Shown here: positions 52,316 through 63,460 of the stretch, piece by piece | Layout of the letters: every line of letters begins with the position of its first letter | Numbering within the stretch: position 1 is the stretch's first letter | Assembly: GCA_949318235.1 (NCBI GenBank) | Contig: OX439132.1 | Location: forward strand, 28,198,243-28,262,242 | Origin: Ecdyonurus torrentis | Taxonomy: Eukaryota > Arthropoda > Insecta > Ephemeroptera > Heptageniidae | Reading direction: 5' to 3' | Length of the DNA: 64,000 bases | Notes under the pieces: generated by a model | Databases searched by the model: none | What the model was told of the DNA's origin: nothing | Seen by the model: only the letters and a program-made list of their open reading frames with translations | Made by a program: the position numbers and the translations under genes

Positions 52316-52637
52316 AATGAGGCAGGTTAAACAAAATTTAGGGGGTAATATTATTGCATATTCTAAAAGAGGGTGTTGTCTTTGTTGTCCTGAATCAATA
52401 GAAAGGCAAATTTCTAATTTTTTGAGTTCATTAAGTATTTTTAATTAATTTTTGAAAGTTGTGAAATGATGTCACAGGCGTGAACTTTTCCTATGCCCAC
52501 ATGCATGATTTTAAAAATTAAGTATTTAGTGAACTCAAAAATTAGAAATTCACATTTCAATCAATTTTGGACAATGACCTCGTTTAAAATATGAAATAAT
52601 ATTATCTCCTAAAAAATGTTGTAGCCTTCCTCAACAT
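52316..52637. repeat. foldback element downstream of MED21 (A)
   Basis: Imperfect palindrome: AATGAGGCAGGTTAAACAAA at the left and its inverse ending GTAGCCTTCCTCA at the right. Inner blocks AATTTCTAATTTTTTGAGTT and AACTCAAAAATTAGAAATT are mirrored. About 320 bp, non-coding. Confidence 0.8.
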
Positions 52638-52704
52638 ATCAATAAATTTACCTAACTAATTTCTTCGTCAGCAGAAAAAAAAGTCCTTCCTAGTGTATTT
52701 ACAT

Positions 52705-53166
52705 CATAATGAGGAAGGTGAATTGAAATTCTTTTGTTAAATTTATGATATTTTTGGAAAGAGCTTTAAAAAATTTTGAAGTGCTATTTTTTCTTAGGAC
52801 GATTAGAGCATGCGAAGTATTTTTAATTTATTTTTGAAAATCGGCCTAGAAAGCCTGTGACGTCATCAGTCCACTTTTTTCTCGGCAAATACTAATCGTT
52901 TGAGGTTCAGTAACTAGTTTAATGAAATCAGCTCGTTCTCAGGATTTCAAAAAAATGGCTACTGAACTTTCTATGGTCAATACTTTCCGAAATAAATGCC
53001 CGATTGATGACGTCACAGGCTTTTTAGGTCGATTTTCAAAATTAATTATAAATACTTCCCATGCTCCAATCGTTCTAAGAAAAAATAACGCCTCAAAATT
53101 TTTGAACACTCTTTTCAAAATTGTCATAAAAAGTGGGGGTTAAAAAAATTCACCTTCCTCATTATG
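52705..53166. repeat. foldback element downstream of MED21 (B)
   Basis: CATAATGAGGAAGGTGAATT at the left, ATTCACCTTCCTCATTATG at the right, with mirrored inner blocks including CTTAGGACGATTAGAGCATG, AATCGGCCTAGAAAGCCTGT and GACGTCA (52858 and 53008). About 462 bp. The short frames inside are not genes. Confidence 0.9.
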
Positions 53167-54655
53167 TGATTTATTTATGTACTTAAACATGTTAATACAG
53201 TGCAAGTGAATAACATCACTTTGACACTATATGTAACAAGATTGCACTTAGGTTAAAAAATGCTCTCTTATAGACAAAATATCTAGGTGTGCTGGATGAT
53301 CAAGGAACTATAACGAAACGTGACTGTGTGATATCAAGTGTTTACATATTTATATTTTGTACTTTTCTAAAAGTGGGTGAAGAGACAGTGTAAAATAAAC
53401 TTAACTTTAAATTATTATAACAAAATGATAGTATTATGTAAACTTGATTAAAAATCATAGTTTTTGTAAATAGTCTCAAATATGATTAATTTTTTTGTTT
53501 TATGGCTGCTATTTGTAGGGAAAAACAATGCAATGGTTAAAATAAAGCTATCAATGTGTTTTCACTTTTGTAAAGTGGCATTGGATTGAAACTACTAATT
53601 ATAAATAAATAAAATAAAAAAATTATAATAATAAAACAAAAAATACTTGCAATCATAAAAAAATAGCTATGCCTCAAAATTTCGCACTTTGCTTGAAATT
53701 CAAAAATAAATGTCATGATTACAAAATTTATATATTTATAAAACAATACTAATAACAAGTATCAATTTTGAAATTATATATTTTAATAAGTACAAAAAAA
53801 CTGTTGAACTAAAATATAATTAATATTATACTGTAAAAAAACAAAAATAAAACTTTTTGAACCAAAAATTCTACAAATAAATAGTTTGGAGTTTTGCCAA
53901 ATCAATACAAAAAGCTTTTATTATTATTATTATCTTTAAGGGCAAAAACATTACATTTTTTTTATACAAGATATCAATTTTTTTTCTCTATCGTACACAT
54001 TTTACCCTCTGATGCCCTGTATTTATTTTTTTCAATCTTCGCAGGATATTTTCAAAAATTTCTGCGCAATATATTTTTACCAACATTGAAAATTTTACAC
54101 TAAAATTCATACCCAACAAAAACTTAAAGTTATGAAGGTCCTATGTTAATTTTTCTTACTTAAAATTTAAATTTGTTTTAAAATCTTTTACTTATAGGCT
54201 TTAAACTATTTCCTTGGTAGTATGCAAATGTGTGAACTTTTTTTTGATAAATTTTGGTAAATATTCTTTTATCACGTTGGCTAATGTTTGGTCCGGTTTG
54301 GTCACATGATAAATGTTTTAAACTGCAGCTGATCACAAAAAAAGAAAAAGGTTTGTTTTTATTTATTTACTTTATCTGTTTTTAATAAAATAACTTGTAT
54401 AATTTAGTACAATTTCATATGCATTTAAAACTGGCTTAATTTTAAATTATACATATAAAATAATACATTTTGTAAGTATGTACTGACTTAACGTTAAGCT
54501 CGTATATGGTTCAGTGTGTGTGGCATGTACGTATGTATGTTGTAATGTGCATACATAGTTTTTATTTTGCTTATTCATGTTCTTAAACCTTCTTAATTAA
54601 GTAGCTATGAATGATTTTCTTGAGTATTGATTATTTCTTTTTTTACTGTTTACAG

Positions 54656-54829
54656 ATGTGGCACTTGATTTACGTGCTATTTACGTTGTTGGCAACATGT
54701 CAAGGTGCCTATGCCATGGCCTTTGGTGATGCCATGGCATTGGTGATGGGACTGGCTATAAGTTTTGTGGGAATCTTCGCGTGTCTAGGTTGTTATGCTC
54801 GACAAAGAAATACTATGGAGCCTCTTTAA
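54656..54829 (+). CDS. SMIM30: SMIM30-like small integral membrane protein
   Basis: A 57-residue micropeptide in one exon. The start ATG is chosen because it directly follows a strong acceptor (polypyrimidine, then TTTACAG) at 54655; an in-frame upstream extension would be intronic. Layout: N-terminal hydrophobic segment MWHLIYVLFTLLATCQGAYA, which could serve as a signal peptide (small residues before residue 20); conserved GDAMALVMGL; a transmembrane helix at about residues 25-46 (MALVMGLAISFVGIFACLG); then CYARQRNTMEPL as a short basic tail. The ACLGxYARxRN ending and the GDAxAL motif match the SMIM30 family of ER/endomembrane micropeptides. A donor GTAAGT lies 6 nt after the stop, and a 3' UTR exon probably begins at 56517. 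Cellular role here is not known. Confidence 0.85.
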   Translation: MWHLIYVLFTLLATCQGAYAMAFGDAMALVMGLAISFVGIFACLGCYARQRNTMEPL

Positions 54830-55182
54830 TTATAAGTAAGTATATGACTGAGGAAGAATATAAAAGTTGTGACAACAGATATAGGCAACGAACAATATAG
54901 CTCTATCGTACTGGCTCATCCTCTCGGTTGCACCATTATGTTGTCCGGGGGTCACTCAACCCGTACCATCTATTCGATGGTTCCGCCCTTTATTTATTTA
55001 ATATTATTATTTTGGCCAGTGTCACCACATCCTTACAACTTCATAGAAATTTGTTTGAAGTTGATAAACCTACTAGGGAGCTGAGCAACGAGTCCCAAAC
55101 AAGAGCGCACAGAAGTGCCATTTAAAATACTGTGCTCACAATGTTAAAAAGTTCTTTGAATGGGAGAATGAGCCTATACCAT

Positions 55183-55279
55183 ATCATACTGGTTGCGGTC
55201 AAAGGGCACTAGTCAACTGATTTTTGCATTACGGTACGCTCAGAAGTAACTTATGCCCTTTGACCGTAACCAGTATGAT
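55183..55279. repeat. short palindromic element in SMIM30 3' UTR intron
   Basis: ATCATACTGGTTGCGGTCAA at the left is mirrored by TTGACCGTAACCAGTATGAT at the right, continuing with AGGGCA/TGCCCT. 97 bp. Confidence 0.9.
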
Positions 55280-55378
55280 AAATAAGAGTTAAGTATTTCA
55301 GTGTTTTCAAAATCCAGATTAAGTGAATTATCCAAATCAAGCAATTCAAATTTTGTGGACCCAATTAATTTTTCTGGA

Positions 55379-55702
55379 TTAAAGGTGTAGAACACACCTT
55401 GAACAAAAAACTTGTCTAATATCCTAACATACACCTGAAAATCAACATTGATTTGGCTGGAGTCATTGATTTTTAATTTATCTTCCATGCACTAAATTAT
55501 GCATGCAGACTCTGACGTCACAGCTTGCTTGTTTTATGTGCGCGTGAACCAGGCAAGCTGTGGCGTCAGAGTCCGCACGCACCATTTTATGAATAGAAAA
55601 TAATTTAGAAATCAATGACTCAGGTCAAAATCAATGTTGATATTTAGGTATGTTAGGATATTAGACAAGTTTTTTTTTGTTCAAAGTGTTCTACGTCTTT
55701 AA
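55379..55702. repeat. palindromic MITE (about 324 bp) in SMIM30 3' UTR intron
   Basis: TTAAAGGTGTAGAACACACC at the left, GTGTTCTACGTCTTTAA at the right. Long mirrored arms include AAAACTTGTCTAATATCCTA, TGACTCCAGCCAAATC-type blocks and, near the centre, GCAGACTCTGACGTCACAGC against GCTGTGGCGTCAGAGTCCGC. Confidence 0.92.
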
Positions 55703-56516
55703 TATAATCAATGTAAAATAAATATTAGGGGGAGGGGAGGAAAGAGCTAGTAAAAAAAATTAGGGGTGGTAGAAAATGTGTGCATACTTAATTGCAGTGT
55801 TGTATTCGATTGATCGTTTTTAGATCCGATGACGATCAGAGCATTCAGAGCACGATCATGATCGGATCAACCCCTTTTTAATAAAATGATTTAAATCTGA
55901 TTTCAATCTCATTTAGAGCTGTGATCAAACGTTTTTTTTTTTTTATTATTTTTTTTTTTTTATATAAACCGTTCTCAAGTTCAAATTTTTAAGTTTTTTT
56001 TTTTTAGGTACGTATTTTTAATACGTATTAAAAAAAATAATAGAAATACCTCTCTGTAAGGCACAGAATAAAGGTATTTTCTAGGTAAGAAACTATTTTA
56101 AAAACAATAACCTTTTTTAAAATTCTATATTGAAACTTTTTTTATTTAAAAATCCTTTTTTTTTTTCTTATACGAAATGCTTTTTTGCAATGTAAATACA
56201 TTTAAAAGTAAAAATGTAAAATCAAATAAAAATTAAGAGAAATTTCAATCAAATGATCGTTGATCTGATTGATTGGACCTGCTTGTAGTGTTTTAGTGAT
56301 CTTGATCGTGATGATCTGATCGAGTCAGATCTCAATTGATGAGATTGCGATCAGATCGAAAAAAAGGTGATCGACTACACTGCTTTTAATATACATACTT
56401 CTTTAATTAAAATACACCAGCTACTCTTCTATATAATAAGAGTATTTTGTTTAATTTATTTTCTATAGATATAATATTATACTGAAAAACTTTTATTTGT
56501 TTCTTTTTTTCTTCAG

Positions 56517-56710
56517 GTTTGCCAAAACAACCACAAACCAAGACTTAAGAATGCATCCATCCTTCTCGGGCCTGGACAATTTGAAAACTCAAAACTGACA
56601 GATAATTTTTTTATGGAATCTCTTGTCTAATTACTAATATCTTAAAAATATTTTTTAATAATGTTTATTGTGTAAAATATATAAAATAATAAATTGTTTA
56701 CATTTATATT
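56517..56710 (+). other. probable 3' UTR exon and poly(A) site of the SMIM30-like gene
   Basis: Acceptor TTTTTTTCTTCAG ends at 56516. The following sequence has no long frame and contains AATAAA at 56688-56693. It pairs naturally with the donor at 54836 just after the SMIM30 stop. Inferred; not supported by transcript data. Confidence 0.5.
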
Positions 56711-57099
56711 CTGTATAATTTTTTGAGTTTTATTTTATATTTTGGAGTGTAGTTCAGATAAAGAATATAAAATCTCTATTAAAAAGAAGAAATGACTAGT
56801 TAATAATATAATAATAAATATAAGAGAAATTATAACTATAAACCCGTAACGTTACCAAACCTTATTCCTGAGAGACAGCTCTTTTGATCTGCCCAATCTT
56901 CTGGGAATAAGAAAGCATAGCAGGAGCAGGGCATATCTCGATGGGGTCAGATTCTGTGGGATCAAGTCATGAGCTGGAATTTCTCTCTCTCTCCACGTAG
57001 AGAAATTTTAATTAAAGTTGGGCTCACAGTAAATTATACCATCTACTGTGAGTTGGGCTTTCAGCAAGTTTGAAATTTACCGCTGCTTTAATAAAATTT

Positions 57100-57218
57100 T
57101 ATGACGTCACAGTTTGCAAATGGCGGCCGTCACTTTATAAACTTTCGTCGTTGTAAAAGTATTTTTCATTAAATTTCTGTGTTTTTTGTTATTAAAATAA
57201 GATTTAAAAAGCTTGAAA
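57100..57218 (+). promoter_or_regulatory. MFAP1 promoter region
   Basis: A perfect CRE octamer TGACGTCA at 57102-57109 is followed by AAATGGCGGCCG at 57118-57129, a YY1-like element, about 90-115 bp before the MFAP1 start codon. No TATA box at the expected spacing is certain (TTTATAAAC near 57134). Typical composition for a housekeeping promoter. Confidence 0.5.
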
Positions 57219-58979
57219 ATGGCCAACAACTTGACTGCTATTTCTGCAATTCAGAGTACGGCGGGTGCCATCCCAGTACGCAATGATAAAGGTAAAAATA
57301 TGAAAACATGTTAAGTTCGTTTATGTTGACGTTGTCTTTGTGACCTGCTTTGTATTTTTTTACTACTATTATGTATGCATTTGTAAATAATTTTCCTAAT
57401 GAAACCTTTAAAATATTTCTCTACAGGTGAAGTGTCTATGCAAAAAGTGAAGGTTCATCGCTACATTTCGGGTAAAAGACCAGACTATGCACCAGACAGC
57501 AGTTCTGAAGGCGAATCAGGCGATGAGGATTTTCTTCAGAGGCAAAAAGAAAAACGATTATTACGGTAAGTAACCTAACTGTAACCTAATAAAATTTGAT
57601 TTTATTTCCTGTTCTGTTCATGCACTCAACTTGGTTCCTAGTACAGTACAAATTTAATGTCATGAAGAAAATGGGGAACACAGTAGTACATACATATGTA
57701 TTACCATATAGAATACATACAGTATACAGTTCGCGACACCTAAGGATGCGACCAATGAGAGAGCGCCTAAAAACTCTCTATTTAGTTAACATTACCCCAC
57801 CTCCTAGTGATCTTGAGCGCTTGAACGTCTATTGGCTCATGGCTTGATTTCGATTAATCGCAAACATCCTTAAGTGGCACTGACTGTATCATCCGTAAGT
57901 CTTGATATTATGGACCTTGTGTTATATTATGCTTGTGTTATGTCAGAGCTGCTGCCGCTGCTGCTGCTGCTGCAAGACAAGTTGATGATGATGAACCTGA
58001 TGAGCAGCTCGACAGAAGATTGAGTAGATTAAAGCGTACGAAGTTCAGATGAAGATGGGGACCTCACAGAGAGAGCAAAACGTCACAGAGTAAAACACGC
58101 ACCAGAGATCTTAGATGGGTCATCTGAAGAAGAAGAAGAAGTAGAAGAAAAGGAAAAGGCAAAATCTGGAGGTACAGTACTGATTCCTGGCGACGAGAGT
58201 GATGATGATGAAAATGAAGATAATGAAGAAGAGAGGGAGCGACGTCGTGCTGCCATCAGACAAAAACTGTTAAGCCAAAAATCTAAAGAGGTATGTTTTT
58301 AGGAGGAGGTGTAGTAAATTTTGTTCTTGTTGCATTCGAAGGGTGTACATACTTGCATTTCAAGGCCGTCGTACAAAAGGCGTACGTACTTGCATTTTTA
58401 TCCAGTACCACAAAAGGCGTACTTGCACTTGGTTTTACATGTGAACCGTATGAGGGATGCACACACAGCATCGAATCTGACCAAATGCAAGTACACCGTT
58501 TTGCAAAAAAAGTATCCAAATGCAAGCAAGCCCTTTTGACGCAACAAGGGCAAAATAATATATTATACTTCATCTATTATGTGAAGAAAATGATTGCTCA
58601 TTTATATCAAAATGTTGTTACGTTTTTCACGTGTTTTGTAAAATGCAAAGTTGCGTCTATTTGTAGTAGAACACTGTAAAATTGCATTCACTTATTCATT
58701 TATTTGTTGTACAGTAACTTTGAGATTACTGTAGCTTTAAATGGGAATAATTATTTTGCTCTGCAAAGGTACAGCAAATAAATGAAAATGTGAATGCACC
58801 TGAATGCTAGCTCTTCTTCTAATGCTGAAAGTATGCAAAACTTTGTTGCTAATAAGATTTTTTTTTTTATATATATTTACAGCAAGAATTAGAACTCCTG
58901 GAAAGAGAAGATGATCTCAAACTGGAAGAATCGTCAGAGGAATCATCAGAGTATGAAGAATACACAGGTAAACATACCC

Positions 58980-59013
<34 letters not shown>

Positions 59014-62000
59014 GATTTACTTATTGGGTAATAACACAACTACAACTCAAGTCAGATGTTTTTCTCCATCATTGCAATTTTTACAGTAGCATTCTGAGCT
59101 TCATAAGTGTTTTCCAGAATTTCAAACTATGTGGTTGAAAAATAAAATAAAAATACTGTACCAACTAAATTGCTTGAAATTTAGATTTGAGGCTGAGTAA
59201 GCTACAGTTCAAATTACAGAATGGAAAAATAAAAAATCTAACTTGAGTTTTAGCTGCTCCATTTCTTCAGTAGAAAGTATGTTAATTCAAAAGTGGAGCA
59301 TAATGTCATCACGGTGTCAGCAATGCGCATAGCATACTGTCATTTTCAGCACCTCATTTTACTATCAAATCGTATTACAGTATCAATTATCGTTTAACAG
59401 ACGATTTCTTCCTTATATTTTGTCGGCTCGGAATACTTTTGTTGTAATGAAAAAAAAAATAAAAATAATAATAATAATAATAATAAAGTCTTAGGTATTT
59501 CGATCTTTGTCCCATGTAAACTGGTATACACTAAGGTTTATTATTATTTTTTTTATGCATATATACGACAAAAGTATTCTGAGCCGACGATTTATTATTT
59601 TAATAAAATGATAATAATAGTACTAAATCCTAGGTTTATAGTTTCCATTGCATGTATTTTTATTAGTTTAATGAATCTGCTTGATATTATTCATTAAAGA
59701 ATAGCTGTGATGTTTATTCTCATCTTATTAGCATCTTTTATTGTACACAAATAAAATAAATGAGCTAACTTTAATACTTTGATGTAAAAGATTAATCTGA
59801 TTGAAATGTGTCACATGTAGACTCCGAGGAAGAAGAGCTTGGGCCAAGGCTGAAGCCTGTGTTTGTGCGTAAGAAAGATCGTCTAACTGTAGCAGAGAGG
59901 GAGAAACAAGCAGAGAAAGACAGAGTAGCAGAGATAGAAGCTAAGAGAGCTCTTGAAGACAGAAAGAGACAAACCATTAAGGTAAATAATTAGTTTTATG
60001 TTCATTGTAGAACAGTACATTAATAATTATATTAGAGGATCAGCATGCAGCGTAATTGTCCTTTAGTAAACCGTGGTCAGGATTAATAATAAAGAAAAGG
60101 ATAGAAATACCAGAAAGGGTCTTATTACAATGGAGAGGTCAAGGTCTCATGTGGCACAGTGTTATAGTTGCATTACGTGGCATTTCGGTACTTCTGCAAT
60201 CTCTGTGGGTGCAATTTTGGCACATGTGCAATCTTCACCATGTCTACTAATGGCACACTTGTACAGGCTAATCGTATAAAGATGTTTCAAAAGAGGGGAG
60301 TGCGGAGAATGTAGATGTTCCAAAATTACACCTGCAGAGATTGCAGTATTACAGAAATGCCGAGTAGCTCTCAGTTATATAAACTATAACTCTGTGCCAC
60401 GTGAGACCTCGACCTCTCTATAGAACTTGTACTGTGGCATGGCCCTTGCTGGTATTTCTAACCTTTTCTTTAATATTGATTCTAACGGCAATTTTTTTTT
60501 CTCCTTGAATTGACTTTATTCACTTTTTTTTTTTTTTTTTTAACTGTTTAAAGTTTGTTTCTAATATATAGGAATTTAAAGTGAAAGTTTCAAGAAGTGC
60601 TAACTTAATATGTTTATGGTTTACAGATGGTTGAAGAGGAGATAAGGAAAGAGAGCACACAGATCAAGATTGCAGTAGTTGGAGAGCTGGGAGGTCTCAA
60701 TGATGTTTGCACTGATGATGAAAATGATGAGCTGGAGTATGAGGCTTGGAAGCTGAGAGAGTTGAAGAGAGTTAAGCGAGACAAGGAAGAGAAGGAACAG
60801 TAAGTTTAGAAGATAAACTCGTCAGTTCATGAGGGGAAAATTGACGTGGATGTATGATCTCAATTTGGTATAGTGGATTAAAGAATTAAGATTAGGAGTA
60901 CAGAAAATTGTAACATCTATGATATTGCACTATAATATGCAGAGGAGCATTTTGTACTTTTTTTTTTTTTTTTTTATTATTATTATAATAATTTTTTAAA
61001 TTTGTCAAATTTTAAACTTCTCAGTTCATTGTAAACATTCAATCATGCACTTTATAGAATTATTATATTTATATTATTACTTTCGTGGAAGTATTTTGCT
61101 AAAATTTTAAAGATAATTCCAATGTTAAAACCATAGAATGTGAAAATATTGAGTCTTCAATTGCTGATGTTTTGTTGTTGTAGAATGGAGAAGGAGCGAG
61201 CTGAAATTGAACGTCTGCGAAACATGACTGAGGAGCAGCGAAGACAGGAGCTGAGAAACAGACCTAAGCTTGTCACCAATAAGGCTCACAAGGGAAAATA
61301 CAAGTTCTTGCAGAAATACTATCATCGTGGTGCCTTCTATCTGGTTAGTAACTTTTTTTTTTTATCTCTTTACCTTGCCACTATTTCACTATTATTTACT
61401 TTTATTTTGATGATAATAAAAAGTGTTAAAGCTCAAGACAGCGGTCGTTTCTTAGCGCAATTCTTATCTTATCTGCGATAGCGTCCATAAAGTTAACACA
61501 GTCCAAACTCTTATCGCTGCGCTAAGAAGGGACGGCTGTCCTAGGCTTAACCATGATATAAAGCCATCCTGGGTGCTATTTTCCTTTCTATCCCATGGTT
61601 AAGAATTGGATTCTGTAAACATTTTGCTCATAGTTTTTTTACATGGTGTCATTTTTTGCACACATTTTGTAAGTCTAAAAATTTCAACTCAAAATGCTAA
61701 AAATAAAAAAAAAAAAACGTTTTTTTTTTTTTTTTTTTTTTTGGAAATAGTTAAATTAGCAGCATTTTTTATTTGCTATGTTTGAATCTTATGCAAAGGT
61801 ACTAATTGGAAACGGAAATGCCAGAACCAGGGTGGTCATGAGCTCCTGTGTTATTGCATTGCCCTATACTAAAAACGAACCCTTGTTGATGTAGTTCAAA
61901 TTTTCATCGCAACAATCAACATGTAAAATGTAAGTGGCGCTGCGATCTGTGTGTGAATTTTAAAATTCACACACAGATCGCAGCGCTACTTTTATACGTA

Positions 62001-62809
62001 ATTTTGTATCCTTGCATTGTTGCGGCGAAAATTTGAATTGCATCATTAAGGGATCCTTTTTTTAACAAGAGCTTCCAATCCTGTTTATATATCCATGGCC
62101 AGAACAGAAAACCATGTCATCTTTAAAGTGAGAGATAGCTTGCTGCTTTCTCAAAGTTTTCTCTCACTTTTACCATTGCATGATTTCCGTTTCCAGCACT
62201 TCCTTTTCTGGGGGGCTGTTCCCTAGGCTTTCGTTTCAATTCTCGGTATTGAGATCCATAAGCTCCAACAATGAATTCGGTGCCGAGAAGTGAAACAAGA
62301 GCTTACGGAACACCCCTCCTGGTCTTTAGACGTTCAAATATAACATTCCATTATATAAACATAAACAATTGAATCCAATTTTTAAAAAATTAATTAAGGG
62401 CCAAAGGTTCAAATGAAATTTCTCTTTGCAATATTTTATTCCCATTCCAGTTTATTTATGCTTATTTATTTATTACAAGTATATAATCTATTACTTTTCT
62501 TTGATTTGCACAACATGATATATATTATTGTTCAAACATAACAATTTGTGTGTTGCTCTTTTGTGTTACCAGAACAATGAGGAAGATGTATTCAAGCGTG
62601 ACTTCTCTGCTGCTACTCTTGAAGATCACTTTGACAAGTCAGTGCTGCCTAAGGTGATGCAGGTGAAGAACTTTGGACGTTCTGGACGTACCAAGTACAC
62701 TCATCTTGTTGACCAGGACACCACACAATTTGACTCTCCTTGGGCACAAGACAATCTCAATAACAAGACAGGAGTGTTCAGATCAGCTGCTAGTACTAGC
62801 AAGAGTTAA
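57219..62809 (+). CDS. MFAP1: microfibrillar-associated protein 1 (spliceosomal B-complex factor)
   Basis: Nuclear pre-mRNA splicing protein of the B complex. Despite its name, its conserved role is splicing. Eight exons: 57219-57291, 57427-57565, 57947-58290, 58883-58967, 59821-59981, 60627-60799, 61184-61343 and 62573-62809 (stop TAA 62807-62809). About 456 residues if one extra base in exon 3 is discounted (human 439). Motifs in order: [36 protein letters not shown], an acidic middle with a nine-alanine GCN run, [104 protein letters not shown] and [13 protein letters not shown]. In exon 3, [11 protein letters not shown] runs into a stop at 58050-58052. Dropping one base at about 58041 restores [14 protein letters not shown] and the rest of the protein. 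A 3' UTR intron probably follows the stop (donor GTATGT 62812, acceptor before 63461). Confidence 0.95.
57725..57888. mobile_element. mariner-type MITE in MFAP1 intron 2
   Basis: TA-bounded, with inverted ends CAGTTCGCGACACCTAAGGA and CATCCTTAAGTGGCACTGAC-TG. The interior contains mirrored CCAATGAGAGAGCGC and GCGCTTGAACGTCTATTGG. 164 bp, no transposase. Confidence 0.8.
58327..58547. repeat. foldback element in MFAP1 intron 3
   Basis: TTGTTGCATTCGAAGGG at the left against CCCTTTTGACGCAACAA at the right. Internal repeats of TACTTGCATTT and AAATGCAAG occur on both strands. The 128-codon frame across it has no family resemblance and is an artefact. Confidence 0.7.
58682..58799. repeat. foldback MITE, GGTGCATTCACAT family, copy 2
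   Basis: TTGCATTCACTTATTCATTT at the left and AATGAAAATGTGAATGCA at the right are inverted. The interior AAATGGGAATAATTATTT matches the inverse of AAATAATTTTTCCCATTT in the copy at 7136-7263. Confidence 0.75.
60091..60471. mobile_element. AAAGAAAAGGATAG-family foldback element, copy 4 (MFAP1 intron 5)
   Basis: Ends AAAGAAAAGGATAGAAATAC and GTATTTCTAACCTTTTCTTT are inverted. The arms continue with GAGAGGTCAAGGTCTCATGT and its mirror ACGTGAGACCTCGACCTCTC, and the inner part is mirrored again (TACTTCTGCAATCTCTG against CAGAGATTGCAGTATTAC). 381 bp. Confidence 0.9.
61425..61603. repeat. two adjoining foldback elements in MFAP1 intron 7
   Basis: First: GTTAAAGCTCAAGACAGC...TTCTTAGCGCA mirrored by TGCGCTAAGAAGGGACGGCTGTCCTAGGCTTAAC-type sequence, 61425-61551. 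Second, sharing the junction: TTAACCATGATA mirrored by TATCCCATGGTTAA, to 61603. Confidence 0.8.
61808..62194. repeat. nested palindromes in MFAP1 intron 7
   Basis: Outer pair GGAAACGGAAAT (61808) and ATTTCCGTTTCC (62183). A middle pair runs from GAACCCTTGTTGATG to CATCATTAAGGGATCC. The inner 58-bp hairpin at 61933-61990 has one mismatch (GCGCTGCGATCTGTGTGTGA and its exact inverse meeting at TTTTAAAA). Reads as an insertion within an insertion, or one long foldback. Confidence 0.85.
62210..62318. repeat. foldback element in MFAP1 intron 7
   Basis: GGGGGGCTGTTCCCTAGGCT at the left against GAGCTTACGGAACACCCCTC at the right, with mirrored TTTCAATTCTCGG and CCGAGAAGTGAAA. About 109 bp. Confidence 0.85.
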
Positions 62810-62840
62810 AGGTATGTGAAAAACAAAGAACAAATATAAT

Positions 62841-62978
62841 ATTGATGTTAGCAATATGTGTAACTCGTTTTTTTGTCACGCGAATCAAAATGTGTAAGTC
62901 AAGCGCCATCTCCGTTACATTCAGAAAAGACTTGCACATTTTGCTTCGCTTGACAAAAAACAAGTTCCAACATCAATA
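62841..62978. repeat. foldback element, TTGATGTTAGCAATATGTGTA family, copy 2
   Basis: ATTGATGTTAGCAATATGTG, then TCGTTTTTTTGTCACGCGAA at the left, mirrored by TTCGCTTGACAAAAAACAAG and CAACATCAAT at the right. Sits in the probable 3' UTR intron of MFAP1. Confidence 0.85.
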
Positions 62979-63460
62979 TCCACTATTTATGATTTTCTGT
63001 GTGGATATAACAACTTTTATGTTGTCAATACTGTACATAATTAGGTACTGTATTAAGTATCACTAGGACATATAAATTTCTTAGTTTGAAGATATTAAAT
63101 AAGAGAGAAAGGAATTCCATTATCATGCAGAATTTTCAACAGACGTGAAAAATACTGTGTGGTGATAAAATCGTGTTCTTTTCTATTTAATACTGAATGT
63201 ACTGCAATATTATCAAGGTGCCCCATAATAATAATATGGTGCATAAATATAATTAAAGGAAGAACTCTGTAAAATAGAAGAATACAGTAGAGGTTTCAAT
63301 ACTAATTTTAACTTTTAAAAGGTAAGTTCTTGTTCATATTTTTTCTTTGAAACCAGTTCTTCTCATTACTATTACAAAGTTTAATCCCTTTTCAATAACT
63401 ATTCATTGTAAATTGTAATAACATTTTTTCTAATAGTTTTGTCATTTATTTTGATTTCAG

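Larger units (their letters stand above)
51773..54650. other. MED21-SMIM30 interval (MED21 3' UTR and spacer)
   Basis: About 2.9 kb holding three foldback elements (52007-52208, 52316-52637, 52705-53166). Candidate AATAAA signals occur late (53394-53399 and about 53542), so either the MED21 3' UTR is long and carries these elements or an unseen earlier signal is used. A 5' UTR exon of the SMIM30-like gene may lie around 54290-54350. Confidence 0.45.

Noticed and set aside
53537..53758. Hydrophobic minus-strand frame of 73 codons
   Set aside because: It is F/I-rich because of AT-rich composition, and I see no conserved motif or splice context.
58293..58679. 128-codon frame in MFAP1 intron 3
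   Set aside because: It lies across a foldback element between two well-defined MFAP1 exons, begins at the donor site and matches no known family.
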